DNA of 64,000 bases from Lachnospiraceae bacterium (GCA_015057825.1 SVDN01000010.1:28710-92709), one strand, 5' to 3'. Shown: positions 1-9,368, counted from the stretch's first letter. Translations and numbers: made by a program. The notes: a model not told the origin generated them from the letters alone.

Positions 1-86
1 TTAAATTCGTAGGATAGAGTTAATGTTTGAAGTTTATAAGTAATAAACTTATAAAAAGGAGATTTAAGTTTGAAAAATTAATAAAT

Positions 87-178
87 AAAAGGAGAGGCCG
101 CAAACTATCTTTTCAAACTTCATTTGTGTCGCAATGCTCCACAAATGCTCCACGATGCCTGCGGCATAGTGTTATAAA
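87..178 (+). repeat. Hairpin element between Shine-Dalgarno and start codon, copy 1
   Basis: A strong Shine-Dalgarno AAAAGGAGAGG (87-97) lies about 81 nt before the ATG at 179, with no other ribosome site nearer. Between them GCCGCA (97-102) can pair with TGCGGC (160-165), and the tail TGCGGCATAGTG (160-171) leads into the start codon. The same layout, with the same SD-GCCG start and CGGCATAGTG end, occurs before queA on the other strand (4126-4181). Seen: the two matching ends. Inferred: a folded hairpin brings SD and AUG together. Confidence 0.5.
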
Positions 179-409
179 ATGGAACAGTTAATTGAGATTT
201 TGGAAGATATTAAAGAAGGTGTTGATTACAATACATGTACAACACTTATTGACGATCAGATTTTAGATTCATTTGCAATTCTTTCTTTGGTTTCTGAAAT
301 CGAAGATAATTTTGATGTTGAGGTATCTTCATCAGAGCTTACACCTGAAAACTTCAATTCAGCTAAAAGCCTTTGGGCTATGATTACGAGACTTCAGGGA
401 GAAAACTAA
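179..409 (+). CDS. DltC-like acyl/D-alanyl carrier protein
   Basis: A 76-residue acidic carrier protein. The attachment site is LDSFAILSLV (about residues 30-39), where the Ser after Asp would carry 4'-phosphopantetheine; length and acidity fit DltC (about 78 aa) and other small acyl carrier proteins. Its stop overlaps the ATG of the following MBOAT gene, and an SGNH protein comes next, so it probably carries the acyl or D-alanyl group that the MBOAT moves across the membrane. A DltA-type ligase is not visible; it may lie upstream of the window. A carrier for another surface acylation system is the main alternative. Confidence 0.8.
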   Translation: MEQLIEILEDIKEGVDYNTCTTLIDDQILDSFAILSLVSEIEDNFDVEVSSSELTPENFNSAKSLWAMITRLQGEN

Positions 410-1959
410 TGTCATACTTTTTGATAAGCTATTTTGCACTTTTTTTGCCGATAGTCATTATCATTTACCAGTTGGTTCCGCAAAAATTCAGATGGATTGT
501 ATTGCTGGCGGCAGACTATGTTTTCTTTTACATGCTTAGCGGTAATCTTATAATCTTTTTGATTGCCGCAACATTGTTTGCTTGGGGTCTTGGCCTTTGG
601 ATAGGTAAAGTCGGGCAGAATAACGAGCTTGCAGCAAAGGATAAAAAGAAGAAAAAAGCACACATCATGATTTTGGGTATTCTCGTAAGTCTTGGTGTTC
701 TTTTGTTGCTTAAATACTTTAACTTCTTCGGAGAAAATATCGGAGCTTTGGCAAATGCTTTGGGTTCGGATTTTGTATTTACTCCGATTAAGTTTATGGT
801 ACCTATAGGCATTTCTTATTACACACTCCAGATTATTTCATATCTTGTGGATGTAAAAAGAGGAAATCAGGAGCCTGTAAAAAACCTTGCGAAAATAGCT
901 CTTTATTTGAGTTTCTTCCCTCAGATTATGGAAGGACCGATTAGCCGCTATCATCAGGTGGGTGAAGATTTATATGCCGGTCGTCCCATAACTTTTGAAA
1001 ACTTAAAGTTCGGTTATCAAAGAATCTGTTACGGTCTTGTAAAAAAGCTTATTGTAGCCGACAGAATCGCACCGCTTGTTACAAAGGTTTTCGGTGATTA
1101 TCAAACATATGACGGTTCTGTTCTTTTACTTGGCGTTTTAAGTTATACATTGCAGCTTTATGCGGAATTTTCGGGATGTATGGATATTATTATCGGTTCG
1201 GGTGAAATCTTGGGAATTAAGCTGCCGGAAAACTTCAGACAGCCGTTTTTTGCAAAGGACGCATCGGACTTTTGGCACAGATGGCATATTACCTTGGGTA
1301 CTTGGTTTAAGGATTATATCTTCTTCCCGGTATCCCTTGCCAAACCGGTTAAAAAACTTGCAAAAAATATTAAAAACCATATAGGGAAAACCGCTTCAAA
1401 ATTTACGGCGCCTTTTATAGCCCTGTTTTGCGTTTGGTCATGTAATGGACTTTGGCATGGTCCGAAATGGACTTATATTTTCTACGGAATGTACTATTTT
1501 GTTATCATTTTCGTAGAAAATCTACTTGAAGAGCCTACAAAGAAAATTACGGCAAAACTTCATATAAACCGTGAAGGAAAAGGTTACAGAGTATTCAGGT
1601 TTGTCAAACTTTTCATAATTATCAATCTGGGCGAAATGTTCTTCAGGGCAGACACCGTAAAAGACGGATTTATAATGTTAAAGGGCATAGTTACCAATTT
1701 CCATATTTCGGAGCTTTTTGCAAATATTTGGATGCTCAAACTTGAAAGAGCGGATTTCTTTGCTGTGCTTGGAGGCTTGTTGATTATAATTATCGTTGGA
1801 ATTGCAAAGGAAAGTGGCAAAAATATCAGAGCGGATATTGCCGGCTGGAAATTGCCTCTTAGATGGATTTTCTGGTACGGAGCCATATTCCTTGTTATAA
1901 TTTTCGGTGCTTACGGCGCAGGATATACAACTGTAGATATGATTTATGCGGGATATTAG
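409..1959 (+). CDS. MBOAT-family membrane acyltransferase (DltB/AlgI type)
   Basis: About 516 residues with ten or more hydrophobic segments. The family signature is present: the region FWHRWHITLGTWFKDYIFFP contains the conserved HRWH, and a later WHGPKWTYI holds the catalytic-type His. MBOAT proteins of the DltB/AlgI branch transfer acyl groups (D-alanine or acetate) to extracellular polymers. The ATG at 409 overlaps the stop of the carrier gene in ATGTAA-like coupling, so this start is better than one 36 nt upstream. The carrier-MBOAT-SGNH set resembles dltCBD. Substrate (teichoic acid or exopolysaccharide) cannot be read from sequence. Confidence 0.88.
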   Translation: MSYFLISYFALFLPIVIIIYQLVPQKFRWIVLLAADYVFFYMLSGNLIIFLIAATLFAWGLGLWIGKVGQNNELAAKDKKKKKAHIMILGILVSLGVLLLLKYFNFFGENIGALANALGSDFVFTPIKFMVPIGISYYTLQIISYLVDVKRGNQEPVKNLAKIALYLSFFPQIMEGPISRYHQVGEDLYAGRPITFENLKFGYQRICYGLVKKLIVADRIAPLVTKVFGDYQTYDGSVLLLGVLSYTLQLYAEFSGCMDIIIGSGEILGIKLPENFRQPFFAKDASDFWHRWHITLGTWFKDYIFFPVSLAKPVKKLAKNIKNHIGKTASKFTAPFIALFCVWSCNGLWHGPKWTYIFYGMYYFVIIFVENLLEEPTKKITAKLHINREGKGYRVFRFVKLFIIINLGEMFFRADTVKDGFIMLKGIVTNFHISELFANIWMLKLERADFFAVLGGLLIIIIVGIAKESGKNIRADIAGWKLPLRWIFWYGAIFLVIIFGAYGAGYTTVDMIYAGY

Positions 1960-1971
1960 GAGGAGTAGATA

Positions 1972-2916
1972 ATGAAAAAACTTAGAGTAGTAGTATTTCT
2001 GCTTATCCTTGTGATATTGTTATCCGTGACATCTTTCATATTTATGCCTAAGCAGGAAGTATATAACATTGTTACAACAAAAGAGATGCTTACAAGCCTC
2101 TCAAAAGAAGAGGAAGATACCATAGATGTGGCTTTCTTTGGAGACAGCGAGTGTTTTGCGGCCTACTCACCACTTCAGATGTATGCTGAACACGGATATA
2201 CATCATATATATGCGCAACAGCAGCACAACGTTTGTGTGACACATACGCAATTATGGATGAGATGTTTAAAAGCCAGTCGCCAAAGCTTGTTGTTTTGGA
2301 AGCTAACTGCTTTTTCAGATACGGCGGAACGGAAAAGGATGAAGATGATGAGCTGTTTAATGCACTTGCCAAGACTTTTCCTATTTTCAAGTATCATTCA
2401 AGGTGGAAGACTGTTTTGCAGGCTTTGATGCGCAGCAAATACCAGACGGAAGATAATTACAAGGGATTCTTATTAAGAACAAAGATTAAACCTTATAAAA
2501 ACGGTGAATACATGATTCCAACAGATAAGCTTGCCAAAATGCCGGAAGAAAACGAAGGGTATATTGATAAGATACTGGACTTATGTGAAGAAAACGGAGC
2601 TGAGGTAATTATTGTCTCGTCACCGTCGCCAAAAAACTGGACTTATGAGAAACACAACACGACGGTTGATTTGGCTAATAGAAAGGGTTTGGATTATATA
2701 GACTACAACCTTTTGTGGGAAGAATTGGGAATCAACTGGAAAACAGATACAAAAGATTATGGCGACCATGTAAACTTAAACGGTGCGACAAAGCTTACCA
2801 GGGAATTCGGAAACTATCTCAGCGAGCATTATGATTTACCAAATCATATAAACGATGAAGCATATGCGGAATGGACAAAATTGTCCCTGATTTATATGAA
2901 GGAATATATGGACTGA
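1972..2916 (+). CDS. DltD-like SGNH-fold extracytoplasmic protein
   Basis: 314 residues. The N terminus (residues about 5-25) is one hydrophobic segment, so it is a membrane-anchored or exported protein. FFGDSECFAAYSP (about residues 53-65) looks like the GDS block of SGNH hydrolases, and GDHVNLNGATKL near residue 265 is the matching DxxHxN-type C-terminal block with catalytic Asp/His. It starts 12 nt after the MBOAT stop with GGAGG in front. In Dlt systems DltD works with DltB in the last acyl transfer; that role is inferred from context. The gene ends before a strong bidirectional terminator. Confidence 0.78.
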   Translation: MKKLRVVVFLLILVILLSVTSFIFMPKQEVYNIVTTKEMLTSLSKEEEDTIDVAFFGDSECFAAYSPLQMYAEHGYTSYICATAAQRLCDTYAIMDEMFKSQSPKLVVLEANCFFRYGGTEKDEDDELFNALAKTFPIFKYHSRWKTVLQALMRSKYQTEDNYKGFLLRTKIKPYKNGEYMIPTDKLAKMPEENEGYIDKILDLCEENGAEVIIVSSPSPKNWTYEKHNTTVDLANRKGLDYIDYNLLWEELGINWKTDTKDYGDHVNLNGATKLTREFGNYLSEHYDLPNHINDEAYAEWTKLSLIYMKEYMD

Positions 2917-2981
2917 TCTGCACATATAATCTGCAAAACGTGCCGGACATTATCTGAAAGCACATTTGAACGAAGAATTCT

Positions 2982-3027
2982 AAAAAAGTGTTATTGTTAA
3001 AATTTAAATTAACAATAACACTTTTTT
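2982..3027. terminator. Bidirectional terminator between dlt-like operon and queA
   Basis: GTGTTATTGTTAA pairs perfectly with TTAACAATAACAC across a short A/T loop. A-runs on the left and T-runs on the right allow it to end transcripts from both sides. Confidence 0.9.
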
Positions 3028-3063
3028 GAATATCCGAATGGCGACGAGTCGTTTTTCATTGAT

Positions 3064-4125
3064 TTATTTATCTGTAATAAACATAGCATCACCGAAGCTG
3101 AAAAACCTGTATTTTTCATTAACAGCCTCTTTGTATGTTTCAAGCATCATTTCTCTTGAAGTAAAAGCACTGACAAGCATTAAAAGAGTGGATTCGGGCA
3201 GATGAAAGTTTGTAATCAATGCATCTACGATTTTAAATTTATATCCGGGATAGATAAAAATATCGGTCCATCCGCTTGCAGCTTTAATTTGTCCGTTTTC
3301 ATCGGCAACGGATTCCAAGGTTCTGGTGGAAGTGGTACCTACACTTATAATTCGACCGCCGGACTTTTTGCTTTCATTTATGATTTTTGCATCTTCTTCT
3401 TTTATTTCAAAGTATTCACTGTGCATATGATGGTCGAGAATATTGTCCTCTTTTACGGGACGGAAGGTGCCAAGTCCAACGTGAAGAGTTACGTTTGCAA
3501 TCTTTACGCCTTTTTTTTCAATCTCGTCCAAAAGCTCGTTTGTAAAATGAAGCCCGGCCGTGGGAGCGGCTGCGGAACCGTCGTACTTTGCATAGACCGT
3601 TTGGTAGCGTGTTTTGTCTTCCAACTTGTGGGTAATATAAGGAGGCAGAGGCATCTGTCCGAGCTCGTCCAAAATTTCTTCAAAAATTCCATCAAATTTA
3701 AAATCGATTATGCGGTTGCCATCTTCCAAAACCTCGGTAATTTCACCTGTGAGGATAGGCGAATTGTCCGACTTTTGTCCGAATTCTATAACAGCTCCGG
3801 TGCGGCATTTCTTGCCCGGTTTAACCAGACATTCCCAAGCACTGTCGCTTTTTCTGGTTAATAAAAGAATCTCAACCACGCTCGTTTGCCCCTGCTTGTG
3901 ACCGAGTAACCTTGCGGGAATAACCTTTGTGTTGTTTCTGACCAAGCAGTCTCCGGGCTTTAAGTAGTCGATTATCTCTTTAAAAATTTTGTGTTCAATG
4001 TTACCTGTCCTTTTATCAAGAACCAAAAGCCTTGACGCAGATCTGTCCTTTAAAGGGTCCTGAGCAATAAGTTCTTTTGGCAGGTCATAATAATAATCTT
4101 TTAAACTCATGTATGTATCCGACAT
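3064..4125 (-). CDS. queA: S-adenosylmethionine:tRNA ribosyltransferase-isomerase QueA
   Basis: 353 residues, the normal QueA length. Family blocks are clear: [13 protein letters not shown] near the N terminus, [10 protein letters not shown] in the middle, [13 protein letters not shown], and [16 protein letters not shown] near the C terminus. QueA moves the ribosyl part of SAM to preQ1 in tRNA to make epoxyqueuosine. The ATG at 4125 adds MSDTY before a more usual QueA start ([14 protein letters not shown] at 4110); neither has a close Shine-Dalgarno, because AAAAGGAG lies about 47 nt upstream, beyond a hairpin element shared with the gene at 179. Which start is used is open. Confidence 0.97.
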   Translation of the reverse strand: MSDTYMSLKDYYYDLPKELIAQDPLKDRSASRLLVLDKRTGNIEHKIFKEIIDYLKPGDCLVRNNTKVIPARLLGHKQGQTSVVEILLLTRKSDSAWECLVKPGKKCRTGAVIEFGQKSDNSPILTGEITEVLEDGNRIIDFKFDGIFEEILDELGQMPLPPYITHKLEDKTRYQTVYAKYDGSAAAPTAGLHFTNELLDEIEKKGVKIANVTLHVGLGTFRPVKEDNILDHHMHSEYFEIKEEDAKIINESKKSGGRIISVGTTSTRTLESVADENGQIKAASGWTDIFIYPGYKFKIVDALITNFHLPESTLLMLVSAFTSREMMLETYKEAVNEKYRFFSFGDAMFITDK

Positions 4126-4181
4126 TTCTTAGCACTATGCCGCAGACAACGAAAATACATTCACTTACGGCATCTCCTTTT
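4126..4181 (-). repeat. Hairpin element between Shine-Dalgarno and start codon, copy 2
   Basis: Read on the minus strand: AAAAGGAGATGCCGTAA (4181-4165), a 20-nt loop, then TGCGGCATAGTG (4144-4133) and the QueA start codon. ATGCCGTA and TGCGGCAT form an 8-bp stem with one G-T pair. Ends match copy 1 at 87-178; the loops differ. Confidence 0.5.
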
Positions 4182-4207
4182 ATAAATTGTTTATATTAAT
4201 AAATATT

Positions 4208-4254
4208 TGCTTTGTTCATTACTGTAATAAGATGTTTGAAAAGCAAATATTACT
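4208..4254. repeat. Inverted repeat in the queA/LuxR intergenic region
   Basis: ATTTGCTTT is followed about 22 nt later by AAAGCAAAT, giving a hairpin in the divergent intergenic region. It has no T-run, so an operator or an mRNA structure is more likely than a terminator. Confidence 0.45.
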
Positions 4255-4346
4255 TTACATTTATTTATGGGATTTGTAAAGCGTGTATGATATAGAATAC
4301 AAAAATCATAAAATAAAAGCAATTATTATTTTTAAGCCAAAGTAAT

Positions 4347-4357
4347 TATGATATAAT
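4347..4357 (+). promoter_or_regulatory. Extended -10 promoter for the LuxR-type gene
   Basis: TATGATATAAT gives a TGn extended -10 with a perfect TATAAT about 34 nt before the start codon at 4391. No good -35 is seen, as is usual for extended -10 promoters. Confidence 0.55.
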
Positions 4358-4390
4358 GCAAGTGGAGATTTTAAATTTGGGGTTTGAAGA

Positions 4391-5743
4391 ATGGAATTAA
4401 AAAACAATCTAAAATATATAGCTATTTTATCTATAAGTTTTTTCTACAGCAGTTATATTTATCTTAATCAGTCTACGAGGATTAGAGAAGTTGCAAGCAC
4501 CGACCATGCGGGACTTGTAGCGGTTGTCTTCGGCAGCTTTTCCATGGCGGTGGGAATCTTTTTATTTACAATAATATGCAAGAAAACAAATGTGGCTACA
4601 ATTAGAAAGTTGTATCTTTTGTTTGTGATTATTTCATTTGTTTCATATGTGTTTTCGGCATTTAACAATAATCCGGTATTTGTTGCTGTTTGCCTTTGCC
4701 TGTCAAGTGCTTTCGCCACAGGCGGTTTCGGAGTGGGTTATCTTTTTAGCATAACGGCGCTTAATGTTAAGGCTAAATATTTAGGAAGGGTATTTACCAT
4801 AGGTTATGCGATAGGTTCCGCTTTGGTATTTTTTGCAAGCAGAATCAATATTGAAAGCGATTTTGGACTTTTATCAATAATAATCACGGCGGTAGCATTT
4901 TTCTTCAGCGTCGTCCTTGCCTACAATTCATTCGGGTCGGTTAATGATGAGACTTATGCTTATGAAAACGGACTATCGGTTACAAACATAAAAAAATATT
5001 TTTTCTTTTTATCAATATTGGTGTTATTTGCGGCAACTTTAACTGCACTTACCCAGGATTTTGTAGGCTATTATTCACTTGAACAAACCAAAACATGGTT
5101 TGGGGACAGCAGAATCTATTATAGTATTGGATTGATTTTGGCAGGGCTTATATATGATATTAAAAAGGAGATTTTTTACATATGTCTTCCGGTAAGCTTT
5201 ATAGGTCAGCTTATTGCGCTTTTACTCCTAAATCAGAGTATTTCAATAGCTGTGGTCAGTGCCGTATCTTATCTCTTCATTGGATTTTTCTCATTGTTCA
5301 GAGCTGCCTTCTTTATTGAACAGGGGACCCTTAATAAAAAGCTTTTGTACTTGGTTGCTTTGGGTATGATGTTTGAGCGTATTGTGGAAGGAAGTGTGGG
5401 ACTTTTGGAAAGGACAATACTTTCAAATGTCTTTGTCGTTAGCATAATAGCCGCTGCGTTATTGATTGGATTTATGTGGACATACATGTTTTATTTCAAT
5501 AAGACCGTTATCGGCCAAAAGAGCCAAGAAAAAGATATGCTTAAGGAACTAAGCATAGAATACGGGTTGTCCGGACAGGAAGAGAAAGTTTTGGGATATC
5601 TTTTGAAAGATTATACCAAAAAAGAAATAGCCGATGAGATGGTTTTGTCGGTCAATACAATCAAGGTGCATGTGACAAATATATATAAAAAGACAGGGTT
5701 GGGAAAAAGTGAACTTAAAGCAATATACTACAAAAAGGACTGA
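4391..5743 (+). CDS. Membrane-bound LuxR-family transcriptional regulator
   Basis: 450 residues in two parts. Residues 1 to about 375 contain about 12 hydrophobic segments laid out like an MFS-type transporter. The last 65 residues are a GerE/LuxR helix-turn-helix: YGLSGQEEKVLGYLLKDYTK, then KEIADEMVLSVNTIKVHVTN. There is no receiver or kinase domain. Such proteins probably sense a signal in or across the membrane with the transporter-like part while bound to DNA. The surface-protein gene 200 nt downstream is a possible target, but this is inference. Confidence 0.85.
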   Translation: MELKNNLKYIAILSISFFYSSYIYLNQSTRIREVASTDHAGLVAVVFGSFSMAVGIFLFTIICKKTNVATIRKLYLLFVIISFVSYVFSAFNNNPVFVAVCLCLSSAFATGGFGVGYLFSITALNVKAKYLGRVFTIGYAIGSALVFFASRINIESDFGLLSIIITAVAFFFSVVLAYNSFGSVNDETYAYENGLSVTNIKKYFFFLSILVLFAATLTALTQDFVGYYSLEQTKTWFGDSRIYYSIGLILAGLIYDIKKEIFYICLPVSFIGQLIALLLLNQSISIAVVSAVSYLFIGFFSLFRAAFFIEQGTLNKKLLYLVALGMMFERIVEGSVGLLERTILSNVFVVSIIAAALLIGFMWTYMFYFNKTVIGQKSQEKDMLKELSIEYGLSGQEEKVLGYLLKDYTKKEIADEMVLSVNTIKVHVTNIYKKTGLGKSELKAIYYKKD

Positions 5744-5756
5744 TAGCCCTTTTTTA
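5732..5756 (+). terminator. Short terminator at the end of the LuxR-type gene
   Basis: AAAAAGG pairs with CCTTTTT and overlaps the stop codon region; the T-run is part of the right arm. Short stem, so moderate strength. Confidence 0.5.
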
Positions 5757-5942
5757 ATACTCTTATTTTTGCCCGATAGATGATAGTATTTTTTTGTACT
5801 TTGGGAAGGCTTTTATGGGATAAATGTAAAGTAATGACAGAATTGTTGCGAGACATTTTTGCCGGTTAGTTTATTTTGTAAAGGCATATGGAAGTATAAA
5901 TAAAATAATCACCGGGGAAACACGGGTGAAAGGAGTAAAATT

Positions 5943-6971
5943 ATGACACTTATTGGGAAAAGAACGATGAAAATCGCAGCAGTAATACTTGTTGCTGCAA
6001 TGGTAGTATTGATGTTGCCGATGGTTGCGAAGGCAGCGACATCTTATGAGCCGGATGAGGGCTCTTATGCAGTTAGGATAACTACAGATGGGGTAAAGAC
6101 AGATGATTCGGACACGACCGGCAGCGATATAGCAGTTTTTTCTAATTTTGGATTTGGAGAAACAATGTCAGCTGATGGTATTGTGGTTGATGCTACCGCT
6201 AAGACTGTATCATTTAAAAATCTTGTCGTTGAAGGACAGGAAATGTATCTTCAATCCGGAGCAGACGGATATACTTTTATCTTTGAAGGAACCAACTCAA
6301 TTCCTGCAATCAATACCGGGTTTGGTGATAGTGGTAATATAACAATCGACTTAAAGGATGACAGCTCAAAGCTTACTTTAACTAATATCGGCTACGGATG
6401 CATCATAATTGAAGGTTCGGTTTATATAAATATCAATCTTGCGGATGGTGTGAATGCAACTCCGGCAGATTTTATAACCAGAGCAGAAGCTGATTTTCAA
6501 GCTATGACTGAAGATCCTAGCTTTGATGGTTGGTATGATGGTACAGTTGTATTCTCCAAAGGTGGTTCATCTGAAGACACACCGACAAGCGATTATGTAA
6601 TCAACGATGGCAGCACAGACCCAATCACTGCTCAAACAGGCAAAGACCTTGTAATCAAATGCTCGGGTCCGTTAGAACATCTTTCAAAAGTTCTTATGGA
6701 TGGCAATGAAGTTGCAGCAGAAAATATGTCACTTGAAAACGGTAGCACAATCCTTACATTAAAAGCTGCTTACCTTGCAACACTTGCAGCAGGCGAGCAT
6801 ACCGTATCATTTGTATATGATGACGGAACAACGGTAGATGCAACATTTACACTTGCAAAAACACCTCAGACAGGTGATCCGATGGCAACATATGTATTGA
6901 TTGCAGCAATAGCAGCAGGCACGGTTATGACGGTTGTTGTAGCCAAAAAGAAAGCAGCTGACGAAAGATAG
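5943..6971 (+). CDS. Secreted surface protein with X2-like domain and PQTGD sorting-like end
   Basis: 342 residues. Residues 1-31 are a signal peptide (basic start, hydrophobic core, cleavage near AKA-AT). A middle region of short beta-like stretches is unassigned. About residues 215-305 match the common clostridial surface module with the GS...L...YLATLAAGEHTVSF..DG pattern. The end has TPQTGD, a hydrophobic stretch and a KKKAADER tail, which is the layout of a sortase signal with T in place of L in LPxTG. AAAGGAG lies 8 nt before the ATG. Ligand unknown; display on the wall is inferred. Confidence 0.75.
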   Translation: MTLIGKRTMKIAAVILVAAMVVLMLPMVAKAATSYEPDEGSYAVRITTDGVKTDDSDTTGSDIAVFSNFGFGETMSADGIVVDATAKTVSFKNLVVEGQEMYLQSGADGYTFIFEGTNSIPAINTGFGDSGNITIDLKDDSSKLTLTNIGYGCIIIEGSVYININLADGVNATPADFITRAEADFQAMTEDPSFDGWYDGTVVFSKGGSSEDTPTSDYVINDGSTDPITAQTGKDLVIKCSGPLEHLSKVLMDGNEVAAENMSLENGSTILTLKAAYLATLAAGEHTVSFVYDDGTTVDATFTLAKTPQTGDPMATYVLIAAIAAGTVMTVVVAKKKAADER

Positions 6972-7008
6972 GCATCAAAAAATACTAAATAATAACTAAA
7001 TAAACAAA

Positions 7009-7070
7009 AACACCATCTTTATGTAATGTTCCCCATTCCTATAGAATTAAACCCAAAGATGGTGTTTTTT
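7009..7070 (+). terminator. Terminator after surface protein gene
   Basis: AACACCATCTTT (7009-7020) pairs with AAAGATGGTGTT (7055-7066), followed by T-run. The loop of about 34 nt is long for a terminator. Confidence 0.75.
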
Positions 7071-7186
7071 GTGTGCGACGAGGAAAAAGCAATCTTGCTT
7101 GCAAAAAAAGGTGTTTTGATTCATACTATCTTTATACGCCTTAAATGGTGCTGACTATTGGATTGTTGAAAGGTGAAGACGTTAAA

Positions 7187-8332
7187 ATGAATCTGTTCGT
7201 GCACAACAAACAAAAAAGAATCATCAGTAAGATATTTGCTTGTATTATTATCGGCATTGCTTTTTTTATGCTTTTCGGAAAAACAACGCAGATAAGTGCC
7301 GAAGAAATGGAGGATGATTATTTCAGCTTTGAACAGACAATAGATGAAGGCCGTATTATGACGGTGGATAACGATATTGTTTATGTGCAAAAAGACCTCA
7401 CCATAGAATACGGTGCGGAGCTTATATTTAGCGGCGATTGTTATCTGGAAGATGATATATACGTAAAAAGCGGCGGCGTTTTAACAATAAACAACGAGCT
7501 GATTAATGCAGGAAAAATTTATCTGGAAGATGGGGCGAGTTTGAATATCAACGCAAATCTTGTAAATAACGGCGAAATATTCAATTACGGCGATGTTCTG
7601 ATAAATGGTTCTGTGGTTAACTATGCAAGTTTGGCTAACTATAACAACATAGAAATAGCCCAAAAAGCCGAATTGACCAATTCGGGAGATATTACGGGTA
7701 ATGGTCTGTTAACGGTAAAAGGTGAGTTTAACAATGTGGGAAGTTATCTTTCGGGCTCGATTTTCGTCGAAAACATTTTGGATAATAAAGGAAGCATTTT
7801 GCTTGAAAAAGCAAACCTTAACAATCGCGGTGAAATTAACAACTATAGTTATGGAAGAATATCTTTGGTAAAGGGTTGCTTTTATAACGAAAGCAGCGCC
7901 GCAAAGGTTATAAACGAAGGCAATATCGATACATCCAACGATTCTAAGATATACAATCAGGGCTATGTGGAAGTCGGAGCCGAAGGACATTTGGATATTT
8001 TGGATTTTTGTAATTACAACGAGTTGGATAATCACGGGCATTTTGTCATATACGGTGTTTTCGACAGCAGAAACGGAAAACTTGTAAATTACGGGGATTT
8101 GGAAAATCCCGGCTCCATGAATTTTACGTATTATTCGGATTTTGAGCAAAGCAAAGACTCAACTTACACCGGCAATATGTATGAATGTGTTTACAGTTAT
8201 GGGGCTACGGCTATTTTTAACGGAAGCTTGGCCGGATATGTGGTAGTGTCCCTTGCCAGCATCGCCGTATGCCTTATAGTTGTGAGAATTCGCATTGTCA
8301 AAAAAGCAAAGAAAGAAAAGAGCGGGGATTAA
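7187..8332 (+). CDS. Exported Asn/Gly-rich solenoid protein with C-terminal membrane anchor
   Basis: 381 residues from the ATG at 7187, chosen because AAAGGTG lies upstream and the product then opens with a signal peptide (basic HNKQKR, hydrophobic core, cut near ISAEE). An upstream ATG at 7145 would add 14 residues. Residues about 80-330 carry irregular repeats of the type L.N.G.I.....L.I...L.N.G, rich in N, G, I and Y, as in right-handed beta-helix surface proteins. The last 40 residues have one membrane helix and a basic tail (RIRIVKKAKKEK) without an LPxTG motif. I recognise no specific family; adhesin-like or scaffold role is a guess. Confidence 0.65.
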   Translation: MNLFVHNKQKRIISKIFACIIIGIAFFMLFGKTTQISAEEMEDDYFSFEQTIDEGRIMTVDNDIVYVQKDLTIEYGAELIFSGDCYLEDDIYVKSGGVLTINNELINAGKIYLEDGASLNINANLVNNGEIFNYGDVLINGSVVNYASLANYNNIEIAQKAELTNSGDITGNGLLTVKGEFNNVGSYLSGSIFVENILDNKGSILLEKANLNNRGEINNYSYGRISLVKGCFYNESSAAKVINEGNIDTSNDSKIYNQGYVEVGAEGHLDILDFCNYNELDNHGHFVIYGVFDSRNGKLVNYGDLENPGSMNFTYYSDFEQSKDSTYTGNMYECVYSYGATAIFNGSLAGYVVVSLASIAVCLIVVRIRIVKKAKKEKSGD

Positions 8333-8388
8333 TATATTACAAATTAGTTAAATTTATGTGAAAATATTTTTTTTGCATGTCTTTAAAC

Positions 8389-8417
8389 TTGCAAAATAGA
8401 AAAAATGATAATATAAT
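8389..8417 (+). promoter_or_regulatory. Sigma-A-type promoter of the BKACE operon
   Basis: TTGCAA (8389-8394) and a perfect TATAAT (8412-8417) are separated by exactly 17 bp, about 78 nt before the ATG at 8496. Confidence 0.8.
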
Positions 8418-8495
8418 ATCATGGTATAAATGGACGGATATATTTCATTTTTTCGCCCGAAAATATAAAAATAGTATGTCTAAGGAGTGTATAAA

Positions 8496-9347
8496 ATGGA
8501 CAACAAAGAATTCAAAAACAAGAGAATTATTACTGTAGCAACAACAGGTGCTTGGCCAAAAAAGGAAAACAATCCTAACGTGCCTATGACACCTGAAGAA
8601 ATCGCTGATGACGTATACGCATGCTGGAAAGCAGGCGCTGCTGTAGCTCATCTTCACATGAGAGATGACAACGGTAACGGTGTTATGGATCCTGTAAGAT
8701 TCAAAAAGACAGTAGAACTCATCAAAGAGCACAAAGATTGTGATATCATTCTTAACCTTACAACATCAGGTGATATCCACGCTGATGATGAAATCCGTGT
8801 TGCTCACGTTAAAGAACTTAAACCTGAAATGGCTTCATATGACTGCGGTTCTATGAACTGGTTAAACTCAGGACTTTTCCTTAACTCACCTAAATTCCTT
8901 GAGGATTGTGGTAAATTATTCCAGGAAACAAACACAAAACCTGAAATCGAAGTATTCGATCCTGGTATGATCGCAAACGCAGCTTACTACTTAAAGAAAG
9001 GTGTTCTTAAAGCACCACTTCACTTCCAGTTCTGCATGGGTTGCGCAAACGGTATCACAGGTTCAATGAAAAACCTTGTATTCATGAAAGAAACAATGGA
9101 ATCACTTTGCCCTGGTTCAACATGGTCATGCTTCGGTGTTGGTCACAGCGCTATGGAAATGCTTTACGGTGCAGTTGCTATGGGTGGTAACGTACGTGTT
9201 GGTATGGAAGATAACGTTATGTACGCTAAAGGCCAGTTAGCTGAAAGCAACGTACAGTTCGTTGAAAGAGCTAAACGTGTTATTGAAGAGTTTGGTTGTA
9301 CAGCAGCTACTCCTGATGAAGCTCGTCAGATGTTAGGCTTAAAATAA
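8496..9347 (+). CDS. Beta-keto acid cleavage enzyme (BKACE, Kce/DUF849 family)
   Basis: 283 residues. Family marks: VATTGAWPKK near the start, the metal-binding HLHMRD (His-x-His) near residue 52, ILNLTTSGD, GSMNW, EVFDPGMI, and the CFGVG-H block near residue 212. BKACE enzymes condense a beta-keto acid with acetyl-CoA to give acetoacetate and a CoA ester; the founding member Kce acts in lysine fermentation. The substrate here is not readable. The ATG at 8496 has AAGGAG 8 nt upstream and is better than the GTG at 8487, which lies inside it. A zinc-ribbon gene follows 21 nt downstream in the same operon. Confidence 0.88.
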   Translation: MDNKEFKNKRIITVATTGAWPKKENNPNVPMTPEEIADDVYACWKAGAAVAHLHMRDDNGNGVMDPVRFKKTVELIKEHKDCDIILNLTTSGDIHADDEIRVAHVKELKPEMASYDCGSMNWLNSGLFLNSPKFLEDCGKLFQETNTKPEIEVFDPGMIANAAYYLKKGVLKAPLHFQFCMGCANGITGSMKNLVFMKETMESLCPGSTWSCFGVGHSAMEMLYGAVAMGGNVRVGMEDNVMYAKGQLAESNVQFVERAKRVIEEFGCTAATPDEARQMLGLK

Positions 9348-9368
9348 TATAAACGGAGGTTTGACTCC

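Noticed and set aside
3202..3861. 219-codon plus-strand frame opposite queA
   Set aside because: Shadow of a well-conserved gene; cysteine- and phenylalanine-rich composition typical of antisense frames.
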